Positions 1 through 8,257 of a DNA stretch of 64,000 bases are shown piece by piece. Where the stretch lies: positions 496,001 to 560,000 of the forward strand of contig NZ_QUOU01000001.1 of NCBI RefSeq assembly GCF_003390335.1, read 5' to 3'. The first letter of the stretch is position 1. Each line of letters begins with the position of its first letter. Both the position numbers and the translations under genes were made by a program. The DNA comes from Thalassotalea euphylliae. GTDB lineage: Bacteria > Pseudomonadota > Gammaproteobacteria > Enterobacterales > Alteromonadaceae. The notes under the pieces were generated by a model, which saw only the letters and a list, made by a program, of their open reading frames with translations, ran no database searches and had not been told where the DNA came from.

Positions 1-1455
1 GGCCCTCGTGCGGCCATTTGGGGTTCAGATGCTATCGGTGGTGTGATTCAAATTTTCACCCGTCAGCTCGAAGGCAGTGAATATATTGCGGGGGTGACGG
101 TGGGTGCTGACGATTATCGCCAATATAAAGCCGGTGCTGGCATCGCCCATGACTTAGGTAACGGAATGGGTAAAGGCCATACCAGCATTACCGTTAATCG
201 CGAGAAAAGCGATGGCTTTGACGTGTTAAAAACAGCCGAAGAGGATAACGATGGCTATGAGTATGACTCGGTGGCGATTAAAGGTCAGCAACAAGTCAAT
301 CATCAATTGGCGATTGACTGGTTAGCGCGTGCCGATCAAGGTGACAACGAATACGACAACGCCTTTGGCGGTGCTAATGAAGCAGAAACGCGTAACCATG
401 CGTGGTTAGTACGCGGCACTTACAGCCAAATTATCGGTCATGTGCAAAATCACACAACCGTATCGCTTGGTCAAAACCGCGATTATTCTGAAAATTACCT
501 TGACGGTACAGACGTATTTACCACAGTGTTTGAAACCCGCCGCGATCAATTCTCGCTGGTCAATCACGCACAAGTCTTCCCGTTTTTACAGTTTAATCTA
601 GGTGTTGATTATTACAACGAGCAGCTTAATAGCACCACCGACTTTGCTAAAGACGAGCGCGATGTTACTGCTGTTTACGCCCACAGTTTGTACAGTAAAA
701 ACCAGCTAACGGTTGAAGCGGCGATTCGTCACGACGATGTTGAAAATGTGGATTCGGAAACCACTTATAACGCAGGTATTGGTTATCAAATTAATGATGA
801 GACGCGCATTGCACTAAACGCAGGCAGTGGCTTTAAAGCGCCAAGTTTTAATGACTTATACTTTCCTGCGAGCCAGTTTTCGTCAGGTAACCCTGATCTG
901 CAGTCGGAAACCTCAGATACCATTGAGCTAGTGTTTGAAACGAATTATGCCGATGTCGATATGGCGTTTAACTTTTACCAAACGGATGTTGATAACTTAA
1001 TTGTTTGGTTACCCGATGCAAACTTCTTCTACCAGCCGACGAATGTAAATGAAGCCGAAATGTTGGGCGTTGAATTTACTGCCAAGTACCAAGGTTTTGG
1101 TGGTCAGCATCAAATCAATGCGGGTTATGTTGACGCTGAAGACAAAGCAACAAACGAGCAGCTAATTCGCCGCGCGAAAGATCAATTTAGCTACCAGTTC
1201 GACACTAACATTGGGCATTTATCACTGTACGTTGAATACCAATATCGCGGTGAGCGTGAAGATAATGTGTTTGGTGTTGGACGCGTAAAACTCGACAGCT
1301 ACCACTTGGTTAACCTAAGTGCCAGCTACCCAGTTACGCCAAACCTTACGGTTGAATCGCGCATTACTAACTTGTTTAACGAAAACTATGAGACGGCGGT
1401 TAATTACAATACGCAAGATCGCGCGGCATATATTGGCATTAACTACGCAATGTAG
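1..1455 (+). CDS. btuB: TonB-dependent outer-membrane receptor, BtuB-like (5' truncated)
   Basis: The reading frame is open from base 1, so the N-terminus (signal peptide, TonB box, most of the plug) lies outside the window. The first residues match the end of a plug domain (PRAAIWGSDAIGGV, then IQIFTR), a BtuB/colicin-I-receptor hallmark. The rest is alternating aromatic beta-strand sequence of a 22-strand barrel, with conserved NPDLQSETSD and C-terminal NLFNENYETAVNYNT. BtuB proteins import cobalamin across the outer membrane with TonB energy. The class is clear; B12 as substrate is inferred from similarity to BtuB rather than to siderophore receptors. The internal GTG at 43 is not a real start. 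A strong terminator follows. Confidence 0.85.
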   Translation, partial: GPRAAIWGSDAIGGVIQIFTRQLEGSEYIAGVTVGADDYRQYKAGAGIAHDLGNGMGKGHTSITVNREKSDGFDVLKTAEEDNDGYEYDSVAIKGQQQVNHQLAIDWLARADQGDNEYDNAFGGANEAETRNHAWLVRGTYSQIIGHVQNHTTVSLGQNRDYSENYLDGTDVFTTVFETRRDQFSLVNHAQVFPFLQFNLGVDYYNEQLNSTTDFAKDERDVTAVYAHSLYSKNQLTVEAAIRHDDVENVDSETTYNAGIGYQINDETRIALNAGSGFKAPSFNDLYFPASQFSSGNPDLQSETSDTIELVFETNYADVDMAFNFYQTDVDNLIVWLPDANFFYQPTNVNEAEMLGVEFTAKYQGFGGQHQINAGYVDAEDKATNEQLIRRAKDQFSYQFDTNIGHLSLYVEYQYRGEREDNVFGVGRVKLDSYHLVNLSASYPVTPNLTVESRITNLFNENYETAVNYNTQDRAAYIGINYAM

Positions 1456-1484
1456 TTAACGTTTAATTAAATCTTAAAGTTAGC

Positions 1485-1511
1485 AAGTGAGGGCTAGCCC
1501 TCACTTTTTTG
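1485..1511 (+). terminator. Rho-independent terminator of the BtuB-like gene
   Basis: A 20-base perfect palindrome (AGTGAGGGCTAGCCCTCACT, 1486-1505) runs directly into a T tract. It lies 30 bases after the receptor stop codon. Confidence 0.85.
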
Positions 1512-1601
1512 TGTCGTTAAATAAATCACTGAACAATTGTTAAACAACAACATTTACGCTAAGGTCAACGTCAAAGGAAGTCTACTTATTGCAAGGAATG
1601 T

Positions 1602-2450
1602 ATGAGCTGGGCGCAGTTTAATTTTAATTGTCGATATTACCTAAACCTTCTCAACCAAGGCTCGACCTTACAACAAGCAAAACAATCTCTTGAATGTTCA
1701 AGCCTAGCAAAGCTTTATGGCGAACAGTCGCTTTCCGGTATTCAACAAAGCCTGCTTGATAAAGTTTTTCATTTATCGAGTATCAAAGATGCGCAGCGAA
1801 CACTTAATTTATATGCTTCGATAGATTTTGCTGGGTGTCTAGCTTTATCTGGTGCTGCTAAGGATCTCGTCGCTAAGTTAAGTTATTTAGCCTCCATTTC
1901 TATTTTCTTTGCGGCATTCATCACACTTTATCAAGTCTATGTATTTCCCGTTTTTGCTGATTTAGCCGCACAGTATCCAGCGCTAAAAAGTGATTCATTT
2001 GAATTACTGCCGTCTGCATGGGTTGCCGGATTAATTGTCGCCTTGAGCACTTTAGTGATGTCGATAGCACTTAAACACCAAATCAAAAATATAGATCGCG
2101 CAGTGGTTAACTCACCCAATCGCATCGCGATACTTTTGTTGCCTAAACGAATACTCGCTACGGCGAGTAAATTGCAGCAGATTATTGCCACGCCGTCTGT
2201 GCAAGGGCGGCGAGCCGAAACGACTGATAAATTTGACGCACAACTAAATGAACTCGCCCAATTACGCCATGATGAATCAGCTGAACTTGCCCTGTTATTT
2301 GAGTATCACGCACAGCAACTGACACTGACTCTCCATGACTATGCGAATCGTGCACATCAGTTGCTGTATGGCGCAGTTGTGCTTGGTATTGGTTTTTATA
2401 TTGTGCAGATATATGACCCCATTTTTAAACTCGGCGAGGTAATACAATGA
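1602..2450 (+). CDS. Single-domain GspF/PilC-like inner-membrane protein
   Basis: This 282-aa protein is not a close match to any named family I can recall, but it has the layout of one GspF (T2SSF) repeat. There is an N-terminal helical cytoplasmic part, a first membrane segment around residues 93-118 ending in VYVFPVFADLA, a second near 140-155, a cytoplasmic helical region, and a final membrane helix ending YDPIFKLGEVI. That ending closely resembles the C-terminal YLPIFKLG-type ending of PilC/GspF. Classical PilC/GspF has about 400 aa with two such repeats; here there is one. Its stop overlaps the start of the next gene (ATGA at 2447), so it is co-translated with a pilin. Probable role: platform protein for that pilin. 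No ATPase gene is nearby. Confidence 0.6.
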   Translation: MSWAQFNFNCRYYLNLLNQGSTLQQAKQSLECSSLAKLYGEQSLSGIQQSLLDKVFHLSSIKDAQRTLNLYASIDFAGCLALSGAAKDLVAKLSYLASISIFFAAFITLYQVYVFPVFADLAAQYPALKSDSFELLPSAWVAGLIVALSTLVMSIALKHQIKNIDRAVVNSPNRIAILLLPKRILATASKLQQIIATPSVQGRRAETTDKFDAQLNELAQLRHDESAELALLFEYHAQQLTLTLHDYANRAHQLLYGAVVLGIGFYIVQIYDPIFKLGEVIQ

Positions 2451-2923
2451 GAAACGTTCGCGGTTTTACGCTAATTGAATTAATGATTGTGGTATCGATT
2501 ATTGGTATTTTGGCAGCTGTTGCCTTGCCTCAGTACCATGTTTACACAATCAAAGCTCATGTTGTTGAAGCATACGGCTACGCTGGCACAATTCGACAAG
2601 CGGTAACGGATTATTACGGCGAGCATTTAGCCTTCCCCAAGGACAATGACCAAGCTGGCTTGCCTTCAGCTGACAAATTGATTTCAAACAAAATCACCAG
2701 TGTCGTTGTCGAAAATGGCGCTTTTCATATTACCATGGGTAACAAAGTGCCTAAGCCACTGGCAGGTAAAGTGCTTACCTTTCGCCCAGCAGTGGTGGAG
2801 GGTAGTCCGATTAGTCCAATTTCATGGTTATGCGGATATGCAAGACCTGTAACGGGAATGAAAGCCATTGGTGAAAACAAAACCGATCTCACGCGAGAAA
2901 TGCTTGCCAGTGAATGCTATTAG
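2447..2923 (+). CDS. Type IV pilin / pseudopilin-like protein
   Basis: The 158-aa product starts MRNVRG, then FTLIELMIVVSIIGILAAVA. This is a class III signal: PilD-type cleavage after Gly6, N-methyl-Phe at +1 and the conserved Glu at +5. The hydrophobic helix is followed by a globular head with a Cys pair (SWLCGYA and the last-but-one residue) that fits the C-terminal disulfide loop of PilA-type pilins. The gene overlaps the GspF-like gene by four bases. No assembly ATPase, secretin or peptidase is encoded nearby, so it must use machinery elsewhere. Family is certain; whether it is a major pilin, minor pilin or pseudopilin is not decidable here. Confidence 0.85.
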   Translation: MRNVRGFTLIELMIVVSIIGILAAVALPQYHVYTIKAHVVEAYGYAGTIRQAVTDYYGEHLAFPKDNDQAGLPSADKLISNKITSVVVENGAFHITMGNKVPKPLAGKVLTFRPAVVEGSPISPISWLCGYARPVTGMKAIGENKTDLTREMLASECY

Positions 2924-2937
2924 CAGATGAGCATGTC

Positions 2938-2956
2938 GGGGAGCATAGTGCTCCCC
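2938..2956. terminator. Hairpin between convergent pilin and cydB genes
   Basis: GGGGAGCA (2938-2945) pairs with TGCTCCCC (2949-2956) around a three-base loop. It sits between two converging genes; the T tract on the plus side is short, so the strength is uncertain. Confidence 0.5.
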
Positions 2957-3006
2957 CCTGATAATTTTACCTGTAACTGTTAGTTAAGTTAGCTTTGTCG
3001 CAACCA

Positions 3007-4020
3007 CTAGTAATTTAACTGACTGGTTTTACCCCAAAACACTTTATACGCAAAAATCGTGTAGCCAATAATCACCGGCAATACAATCACTGCCCCCCAG
3101 AAAATCACCAGCAGTGATGCTGGCGCACTGGCGGCTTCAAAAATGGTGAGTTGGTTGGGCACGATATACGGGTAAAAGCTGTACGCTAAACCACAGAAGC
3201 ACAAAGTAAAAATAATAATTGCACACACAAAGGGGTACCAGCAGCCCAGATCGTCCGCTATAGGGACTTTGCGCAGGTAGAGCTCAACGGTGACAAACAT
3301 AAAGCCAAACAGCATCACTAAGGGGATCAACACAAAAACTTGCGGAAAGCCCAGCCATTTATCAGCGATGACGGGATCGATTGATAGGTTTGCTATACAA
3401 ACTGCAATAATTCCTAATGCCATAAAGCGATTCGACCAAATTGCCCATTTTGCCGAACGTTTTTGCAATTCACCTTCGGTTTTCATTACAAGCCACGCCG
3501 CGCCGACATAGCAATAGCCTGCAGTAACGCAAATGGCTGATAACAATGCGAATAACGTTGCGGCTGTACTCGTGTCAAAGGCCGTGACGTATCGACCTAG
3601 CATATAGCCTTGGCAAAGGGTGGCGATCAATGAGCCAGCCTTAAAGGCTAAATCCCATTTATGTTTGTCTTTACTCGGTGCTTTAGTGCGAAAATCAAAG
3701 GAAACACCGCGCAAAATTAAGCCAAACAGCATAAGCGCAGTCGGTAAATAAAGCGCTTGCAGCACAATTGAATGGGCTTTGGGGAAGGCTATCAGCATCA
3801 AGCCAATGGCAAGTACGAGCCAAGTTTCATTGGCATCCCAAAACGGGCCAATGGAGTAGATCATTTTATCGCGCGCGGCTTGGTTTGCCGGCGCTTTATC
3901 GGTTGGTAGTAACACACCGACCCCTAAATCATAACCATCTAAAATGGCGTACACTAAAAACGATAAGCCCATCAGTGCGATAAACACCATAGGTAACCAG
4001 TTTAACGTTGAGCTTTCCAT
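3007..4020 (-). CDS. cydB: Cytochrome bd-type quinol oxidase subunit II
   Basis: The 337-aa protein has the CydB signature GYDLGVGVLLP near residue 30, FWDANETWLVLAIG near 60, and eight to nine hydrophobic segments. With CydA it forms the membrane oxidase that takes electrons from quinol to O2. It is shorter than E. coli CydB (about 379 aa), as usual for the cyanide-insensitive (Cio) branch. The start is supported by AAGGAG six bases before ATG. It follows cydA by 66 bases on the same strand and is presumably co-transcribed. I see no CydX-like small ORF after it. Confidence 0.93.
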   Translation of the reverse strand: MESSTLNWLPMVFIALMGLSFLVYAILDGYDLGVGVLLPTDKAPANQAARDKMIYSIGPFWDANETWLVLAIGLMLIAFPKAHSIVLQALYLPTALMLFGLILRGVSFDFRTKAPSKDKHKWDLAFKAGSLIATLCQGYMLGRYVTAFDTSTAATLFALLSAICVTAGYCYVGAAWLVMKTEGELQKRSAKWAIWSNRFMALGIIAVCIANLSIDPVIADKWLGFPQVFVLIPLVMLFGFMFVTVELYLRKVPIADDLGCWYPFVCAIIIFTLCFCGLAYSFYPYIVPNQLTIFEAASAPASLLVIFWGAVIVLPVIIGYTIFAYKVFWGKTSQLNY

Positions 4021-4077
4021 GACAGACTCCTTAACGACTTCTTGATACTTAAATTAGGTGAACTATTGCTAAGTGAA

Positions 4078-5511
4078 TTACTGCGCACTTGCGGGCGTGC
4101 TTAGTGTTTTACTTGACGCTTCGCTTGGCGCGTCTGCTTGCTGCATATCGGCCAATTTAGGGTTTGCCGCTTCAAGCTTAACGGCGCGATCAGCCATCAC
4201 AAACAAGGTTTTGATATAGGCTACCAGTAAGAAGCCATAAACCAGCAAATACAAGGTCAGCGACAAGGCGATATTTTCAGGGGCGATACCTGTGGCAGCT
4301 TCCTTGGTGGTAAGCACGCCTGATACTAAATAGGGTTGGCGGCCAATTTCGGTGACGTACCAGCCTGCCAGCGTGGCTACCCAGCCAGAAAAGGTCATGG
4401 CAACAGTCGCTTTAAGTAGCCAAGTAGGGTAGCGCTTTTTCAGCGTAAACTGATAGCTTGCTAGCCATGACATGGCCAGCATCAACAGGCCAATACCAAT
4501 CATCAATCGGAAGCTGTAAAACACTGGAGCGACTGGCGGGTGCTCACCTTTAAATTCATCGAGGCCACGAATTTCACCGTCAAGCTCATGGGTAAGGATA
4601 AGGCTCGCCAAATTGGGAATTGCCACTTCAAAATGATTGGTGCGCATTGCTTCGTCAGGCACCGCGAATAACAAGAGTGGCGCACCGCGCTCGGTTTGCC
4701 ATACGCCTTCCATTGCGGCAACTTTCGCTGGCTGATGGTCAAAGGTGTTTAGACCGTGCAAATCACCGACAAAAGCCTGCAATGGCATCAGGATAGCTGC
4801 CAGCACCACGGAGAAATTAAGCGCATATTTGACCGATGATTTTTTATCGCCTTTGAGTAAACGATACGCTGAGATACCGGCAATAAGAAAGGCAGCGGTT
4901 AGCGCAGAGGCAAGTAGCATGTGGCCAAGGCGGTAGGGCATGGAGGGATTAAACACGACCTCGTACCAACTCGTCACATGGGCAACACCGTCGATCATTT
5001 CAAAACCAGCGGGGGTTTGCATCCAAGAGTTGAGCACTAAAATCCAGAAGGCCGACAAGCTAGTGCCAACAGCGACGAGCACCGTGGCAATGGTGTGCAC
5101 ACGATTTGAGACTCTATCCATGCCAAAAAGCATGATGGATAAGAATGAAGCTTCTAAAAAGAATGCTGTCATCACCTCATAACCCAACAATGGGCCAGCG
5201 ATATTGCCGACTTTCTCCATGTAGCCCGGCCAATTGGTACCAAACTGGAACGACATGGTAATGCCACTGACGACCCCAATGGCGAAGGTCAGGGCGAATA
5301 TTCGTACCCAAAAGCGATAGACTCGCAGCCAAGCATCGTCTTGTGTGCGGTTATAACGCCACTTAAAAAACACGAGTATCCAACACAAGGCGATGTTGAT
5401 GGTGGGAAACAAGATATGAAAACTGATATTGGCGGCAAATTGGATGCGAGACAGCATCAAGCCAGTGTCAGAAGCCAGTTCCATAAAGGCGAGTGGAGCA
5501 AAAGAAATCAT
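4078..5511 (-). CDS. cydA: Cytochrome bd-type quinol oxidase subunit I, short Q-loop (CioA-like)
   Basis: Binds the three haems and quinol of bd oxidase. Visible landmarks: SRIQFAANISFHILF (the His is the haem b595 ligand position), YRLGHMLLAS (His of b558), VAPVFYSFRLM (Met of b558) and GWYVTEIGRQP. Between the middle helices the Q-loop is short (…LDEFKGEHPPVAPVF), unlike E. coli CydA, placing it in the CioA-type group. The start chosen is ATG at 5511, not the GTG six bases upstream, because TAAGGAGG lies about five bases before this ATG and overlaps the GTG; this gives 477 aa. The C-terminal tail is Ala/Ser-rich. First structural gene after the GbsR-like regulator on the minus strand. Confidence 0.93.
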   Translation of the reverse strand: MISFAPLAFMELASDTGLMLSRIQFAANISFHILFPTINIALCWILVFFKWRYNRTQDDAWLRVYRFWVRIFALTFAIGVVSGITMSFQFGTNWPGYMEKVGNIAGPLLGYEVMTAFFLEASFLSIMLFGMDRVSNRVHTIATVLVAVGTSLSAFWILVLNSWMQTPAGFEMIDGVAHVTSWYEVVFNPSMPYRLGHMLLASALTAAFLIAGISAYRLLKGDKKSSVKYALNFSVVLAAILMPLQAFVGDLHGLNTFDHQPAKVAAMEGVWQTERGAPLLLFAVPDEAMRTNHFEVAIPNLASLILTHELDGEIRGLDEFKGEHPPVAPVFYSFRLMIGIGLLMLAMSWLASYQFTLKKRYPTWLLKATVAMTFSGWVATLAGWYVTEIGRQPYLVSGVLTTKEAATGIAPENIALSLTLYLLVYGFLLVAYIKTLFVMADRAVKLEAANPKLADMQQADAPSEASSKTLSTPASAQ

Positions 5512-5637
5512 AAGCACCTCCTTAGGCGCACGACTAAATAAAAAACTTTTCTACATCACTGCTAAGCGTCTATCGCTCATGGCCAAAGGGGTTACTGCGT
5601 TGTGCGTTGAATGGCGAAGCTGGTTACAATTCGGGCT

Positions 5638-6189
5638 TTAAGCTTTCTTGTTGGGTAGCAGTTTGTCTTTCATATCCAGCAGCTTGCCAACGCCTTCGCC
5701 CAGTTTTAACAAGGCGGCGAGTTTTTCCGATGACATCCCTTGGAGCTCGTTTGACCATAAAGTAACCATTTCCATCAGGTCGTGCATTTCCTGCACGCGC
5801 TGTTGTACGTAGCGATCTGCTTCATTACTTGGCGATTGCAATAAAGCATCGCGCATCATGGAAAGCGTGGGGTCTAACTCGCGCTTGCGGCGTTCGACCA
5901 CCAGTGTCCGCGCGATCTCCCAAACATCACTAGGGGCAGAGAAATATTCTTTTCTATCGCCGGGAATATGCTGGAGCTTGATCAAGTTCCACGATTTTAA
6001 TTCTTTTAATCCCATAGAAACGTTAGAGCGTGAAATTTGTAAGCACTCACTTATTTGGTCGGCGTTCAGTGGTTCTTGAGTTAGTACAATCAGTGCGTAC
6101 ATTTGACCAAGCGTGCGGTTAAGGCCCCATTTTGAACCCATTTCACCAAAGTGAAGGATTAACGATTGGGTCATGGGGGATACTTTCAT
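5638..6189 (-). CDS. GbsR/MarR-type transcriptional regulator upstream of cydAB
   Basis: 183-aa winged-helix protein. The HTH region reads NADQISECLQISRSNVSMGL followed by the wing KLQHIPGDRKEYF, a pattern of the GbsR subfamily of MarR regulators. The C-terminal half is helical, for dimerisation. I chose ATG at 6189: GGAG lies nine bases upstream, and the GTG 27 bases earlier has no ribosome site. The gene precedes cydA on the same strand (about 126 bases apart), with a near-consensus promoter and an inverted repeat at its 5' side, which suggests it autoregulates and controls the oxidase. The ligand is unknown. Confidence 0.8.
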   Translation of the reverse strand: MKVSPMTQSLILHFGEMGSKWGLNRTLGQMYALIVLTQEPLNADQISECLQISRSNVSMGLKELKSWNLIKLQHIPGDRKEYFSAPSDVWEIARTLVVERRKRELDPTLSMMRDALLQSPSNEADRYVQQRVQEMHDLMEMVTLWSNELQGMSSEKLAALLKLGEGVGKLLDMKDKLLPNKKA

Positions 6190-6350
6190 TGCTTGATACT
6201 CCGCTGCTATGTGCACTGCTTTAACACTTGGCCTTGTCTATTTCTTTGCTATTCATTGTCAAGAACGACTAGGCCATCACCACTTACTGTCAGTCTGTTA
6301 ACGTCTGCTTACTCAGGCTAATCAGTATTAGTTTGCAATTTTAACTGTTT

Positions 6351-6402
6351 CTGAATTTTCAGTAATTTCTGAAAATTATAAAAATAATTTGATATAAGTC
6401 AA
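6351..6402 (-). promoter_or_regulatory. Promoter and putative operator of the regulator-cydAB operon
   Basis: On the minus strand, TTGACT (6402-6397), a 16-base spacer and TATAAT (6380-6375) form a near-consensus sigma-70 promoter with a predicted start near 6368. The -35 element lies inside an FNR-like box (6389-6402). An inverted repeat AATTTTCAG-N6-CTGAAAATT (6354-6377), with an extra palindrome CTGAATTTTCAG (6351-6362), covers the -10 and start site, as expected for a repressor site. Assigning the repeat to the GbsR-like protein is inference from position. Confidence 0.65.
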
Positions 6403-6430
6403 TAAAATGTTTGTTTGAAGTGGTTATGAT
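6389..6430 (+). promoter_or_regulatory. FNR-type box and class II promoter for a plus-strand transcript
   Basis: TTGATATAAGTCAA (6389-6402) matches the FNR consensus TTGAT-N4-ATCAA except for one base. Its centre (6395.5) is exactly 41.5 bases upstream of A6437, and TATGAT at 6425-6430 occupies -12 to -7 for that start. This is the classical geometry of an FNR-activated class II promoter. For the opposite cydAB promoter the same box is centred near -27.5, a repressing position. The sequence match is seen directly; regulator identity and directionality are inferred. Confidence 0.6.
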
Positions 6431-6436
6431 GGCGTT

Positions 6437-6510
6437 ATCGGGTGCGCTGAGCGTCTACATCAGTCACCCCGACGGGGCGTTTGTGCCCAGCTATTTAGCT
6501 GGGCTTTTTT
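6437..6510 (+). ncRNA. Candidate FNR-controlled small RNA (~74 nt)
   Basis: No convincing coding gene lies on the plus strand here, yet there is a well-formed promoter (start A6437) and a strong intrinsic terminator at 6485-6517. The predicted RNA contains a small CGC-TGA-GCG hairpin (6445-6453), a CCCC-GAC-GGGG hairpin (6467-6477) or an alternative pairing of 6438-6444 with 6466-6472, an unpaired CTACATCAGTC stretch as possible target-binding region, and the terminator stem with U tail suited to Hfq. No similarity to E. coli FnrS is evident beyond the regulatory logic. A 43-codon ORF (6426-6557) overlaps but starts upstream of the predicted start and runs through the terminator. Confidence 0.5.
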
Positions 6511-6517
6511 ATTTTTT
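6485..6517 (+). terminator. Strong intrinsic terminator of the candidate small RNA
   Basis: GCCCAGCT (6485-6492), loop ATTT, AGCTGGGC (6497-6504), then six T, A, six T. It faces the plus strand, where no upstream protein gene exists within about 2.5 kb apart from genes on the other strand. Confidence 0.85.
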
Positions 6518-6634
6518 CTCTCTGCCTTTGCTAGCTCTCAGCGCTTTATCTCTTTGACTTTACGATTTTTTCCTGCTTTTTTGCATGGCATTTTTTCATG
6601 CTTTCTTTTGTGCTAGTTTTTGAAACTGTGAGCG

Positions 6635-7150
6635 TTATTGGCGAGCCTTGCTCTGGTGTTTATTCGTGTCGTGGTATTGCCAAAGCACGTTAAGCACTTT
6701 CCATTGACCTTGATCGTTTTGATACAGGTGCATGTAATCAATCCACTTATCAACAGTTAGCTTAACAGAGGCCACTCGTTGATCAATGTCGTAAATATCA
6801 ATTTCAATGCGTGGATTTGCTGAGAATTTATCGCCTTTCTTGTTATACCAGTTGGCGAGTTCAACCATAAAATCATGGCTGGTTTCGACAATTTTTTCAT
6901 TTCCCGCTTTATCTCGCCAATAGGTGCGCTTTGCTAACGCTTTATCTAGCCCTCTTGCCATTAACTCAGGCTTAACCTGAATTTGTGACTCAATATAGTC
7001 GAGTACAGCGCGCTTTATGGCTTGCTCTACCTGAGAAGGGCTTTGCTGGCGGGCATCAGCAGGTGCTCGGTGATCCGCGAGTGCCTTGTTTTCAATAAGT
7101 AAGCTACTGAGTAGCAGTGTAAGTGTTAGCCAAACTGGAAGTCGAGCCAT
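6635..7150 (-). CDS. Exported NTF2-like (putative lumazine-binding) protein
   Basis: 171 aa. The first 25 residues are a signal peptide (hydrophobic VWLTLTLLLSSLLI, cleavage likely after ALA). The mature part has the cone-fold pattern of SnoaL/NTF2-like 'putative lumazine-binding' proteins: a helical start with AVLDYIESQ, a central HDFMVELANWYN, then strands with VASVKLTVDKWIDYMHL and WKVLNVLWQY at the end. Proteins of this group are usually annotated by fold only; substrate is not known. It sits alone between the small-RNA locus and the beta-propeller gene on the same strand (120 bases apart). Confidence 0.7.
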   Translation of the reverse strand: MARLPVWLTLTLLLSSLLIENKALADHRAPADARQQSPSQVEQAIKRAVLDYIESQIQVKPELMARGLDKALAKRTYWRDKAGNEKIVETSHDFMVELANWYNKKGDKFSANPRIEIDIYDIDQRVASVKLTVDKWIDYMHLYQNDQGQWKVLNVLWQYHDTNKHQSKARQ

Positions 7151-7270
7151 GGTTCATCCCTGTTGTCAGGCAAATAAACTCACAGAGTAACGCGTTTTAA
7201 GCTCGACTGACGAAATAAAGTATTACTAAATGTTAAATTTCGAAGCACTATGTTTTATTGATTAAATAAG

Positions 7271-8257
7271 TTACTGGCCTAGTGTAAACGGCGAGTAACC
7301 AATGCCGTCTGGGCCATCACCAGCGGGCAGTTCAAACTTCACTTTACCGCTGGGAACGTCAATAACGAATACTTTATTTTGATCATAGGCTGACATAAAC
7401 AAGGTGCGCTGATCAGGGGCGAAAATCACGCCATTCGGCGTTGTTTTTTCTGGAAACTGGATGCGTTTTAGGCGCTTTTTTGTCGCATTTTCAATAATGT
7501 CTAAGGTGTTTTGACGAAAGTCTGGGATAACAGCGTATTTTTCATCTTGGCTCAGTAAGATGCGGTAGGGAAAGGTGTAATCACGCCACTGTTTGAGCTG
7601 TTCGCCGGTTGCCGTGTTAAACACAGTGACTAAACCTGCTTTGTTGCTACCAACCCAAAGCTCGTCGCCATTAGCGCTAATCGCAATCGCCTCTGGTGTT
7701 TCAGGCATGGAAATTTGTCTGAGTAACTTACCTTCATCAATAGACAGCTCAGACACTGAATTGGATTGCATATTGGTGGTGTACACTTTGTCGGTGCGAC
7801 CTGTTAGTGCCACCATATGCGAGCCTTTTTGCTCGGTATTGAGCGCTTGGGTGATCTCGCCGCTAAAGATATTGGCAATGACTACCGCATCGGCACCTTC
7901 GGCAGAAACTGCAACCCGTTTTTGATCAGCTAAAAACAAAATGCCGTGTGGCCAAGGGTATTGGCTTAGATCGATAGTGCGCACCTTTTTCGCTTGCACA
8001 ATATCAAATACCGACAAGCTATTACCCCCCACATAATCGGTGACAACCGCCCATTTACCATCTTTAGTGACCGCCACTTCGTGCGGGCCCTTGCCGGTTG
8101 CTCTGGTTGCAACAACTTGGCGACTACCTAGGTCGATAAAGCTCATATTATCGCCCCGCTTGTTGACCACAACTAAAGTACCAGAGAGCGCTGCTATAGC
8201 GGCTAGCGAAGTGGCAAGGGTGAGAAGAAAAGTCAATGTTAAAGTGAGGTAGCGCAT
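7271..8257 (-). CDS. Periplasmic YVTN-type beta-propeller protein
   Basis: 328 aa with repeated blades of about 42 residues, e.g. PHEVAVTKDGKWAVVTDY, PWPHGILFLADQKRVAVSAE, PEAIAISANGDELWVGSN and PNGVIFAPDQRTLFMSAYD. This is the YncE/cytochrome-d1-like seven-bladed propeller pattern. An N-terminal hydrophobic stretch (YLTLTLTFLLTLATSLAAIAA) is a signal peptide; ATG at 8257 is preferred because it starts directly before it, whereas the GTG at 8290 adds 11 residues ahead of it. No haem-binding or nitrite-reductase residues are evident, so it is likely a binding or scaffolding protein of unknown ligand. Confidence 0.75.
   Translation of the reverse strand: MRYLTLTLTFLLTLATSLAAIAALSGTLVVVNKRGDNMSFIDLGSRQVVATRATGKGPHEVAVTKDGKWAVVTDYVGGNSLSVFDIVQAKKVRTIDLSQYPWPHGILFLADQKRVAVSAEGADAVVIANIFSGEITQALNTEQKGSHMVALTGRTDKVYTTNMQSNSVSELSIDEGKLLRQISMPETPEAIAISANGDELWVGSNKAGLVTVFNTATGEQLKQWRDYTFPYRILLSQDEKYAVIPDFRQNTLDIIENATKKRLKRIQFPEKTTPNGVIFAPDQRTLFMSAYDQNKVFVIDVPSGKVKFELPAGDGPDGIGYSPFTLGQ

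Noticed and set aside
1..60. Cobalamin riboswitch for the BtuB-like gene
   Set aside because: Any leader would lie upstream of the window; the visible sequence is already coding.
2938..2956. Possible regulatory RNA hairpin next to the pilin gene
   Set aside because: A simple stem between convergent genes is better explained as a terminator.
6426..6557. 43-codon plus-strand ORF with hydrophobic end overlapping the candidate small RNA
   Set aside because: It begins inside the -10 element, upstream of the predicted start, has only a weak ribosome site and reads through the terminator hairpin; T-rich DNA naturally reads as Phe/Leu.
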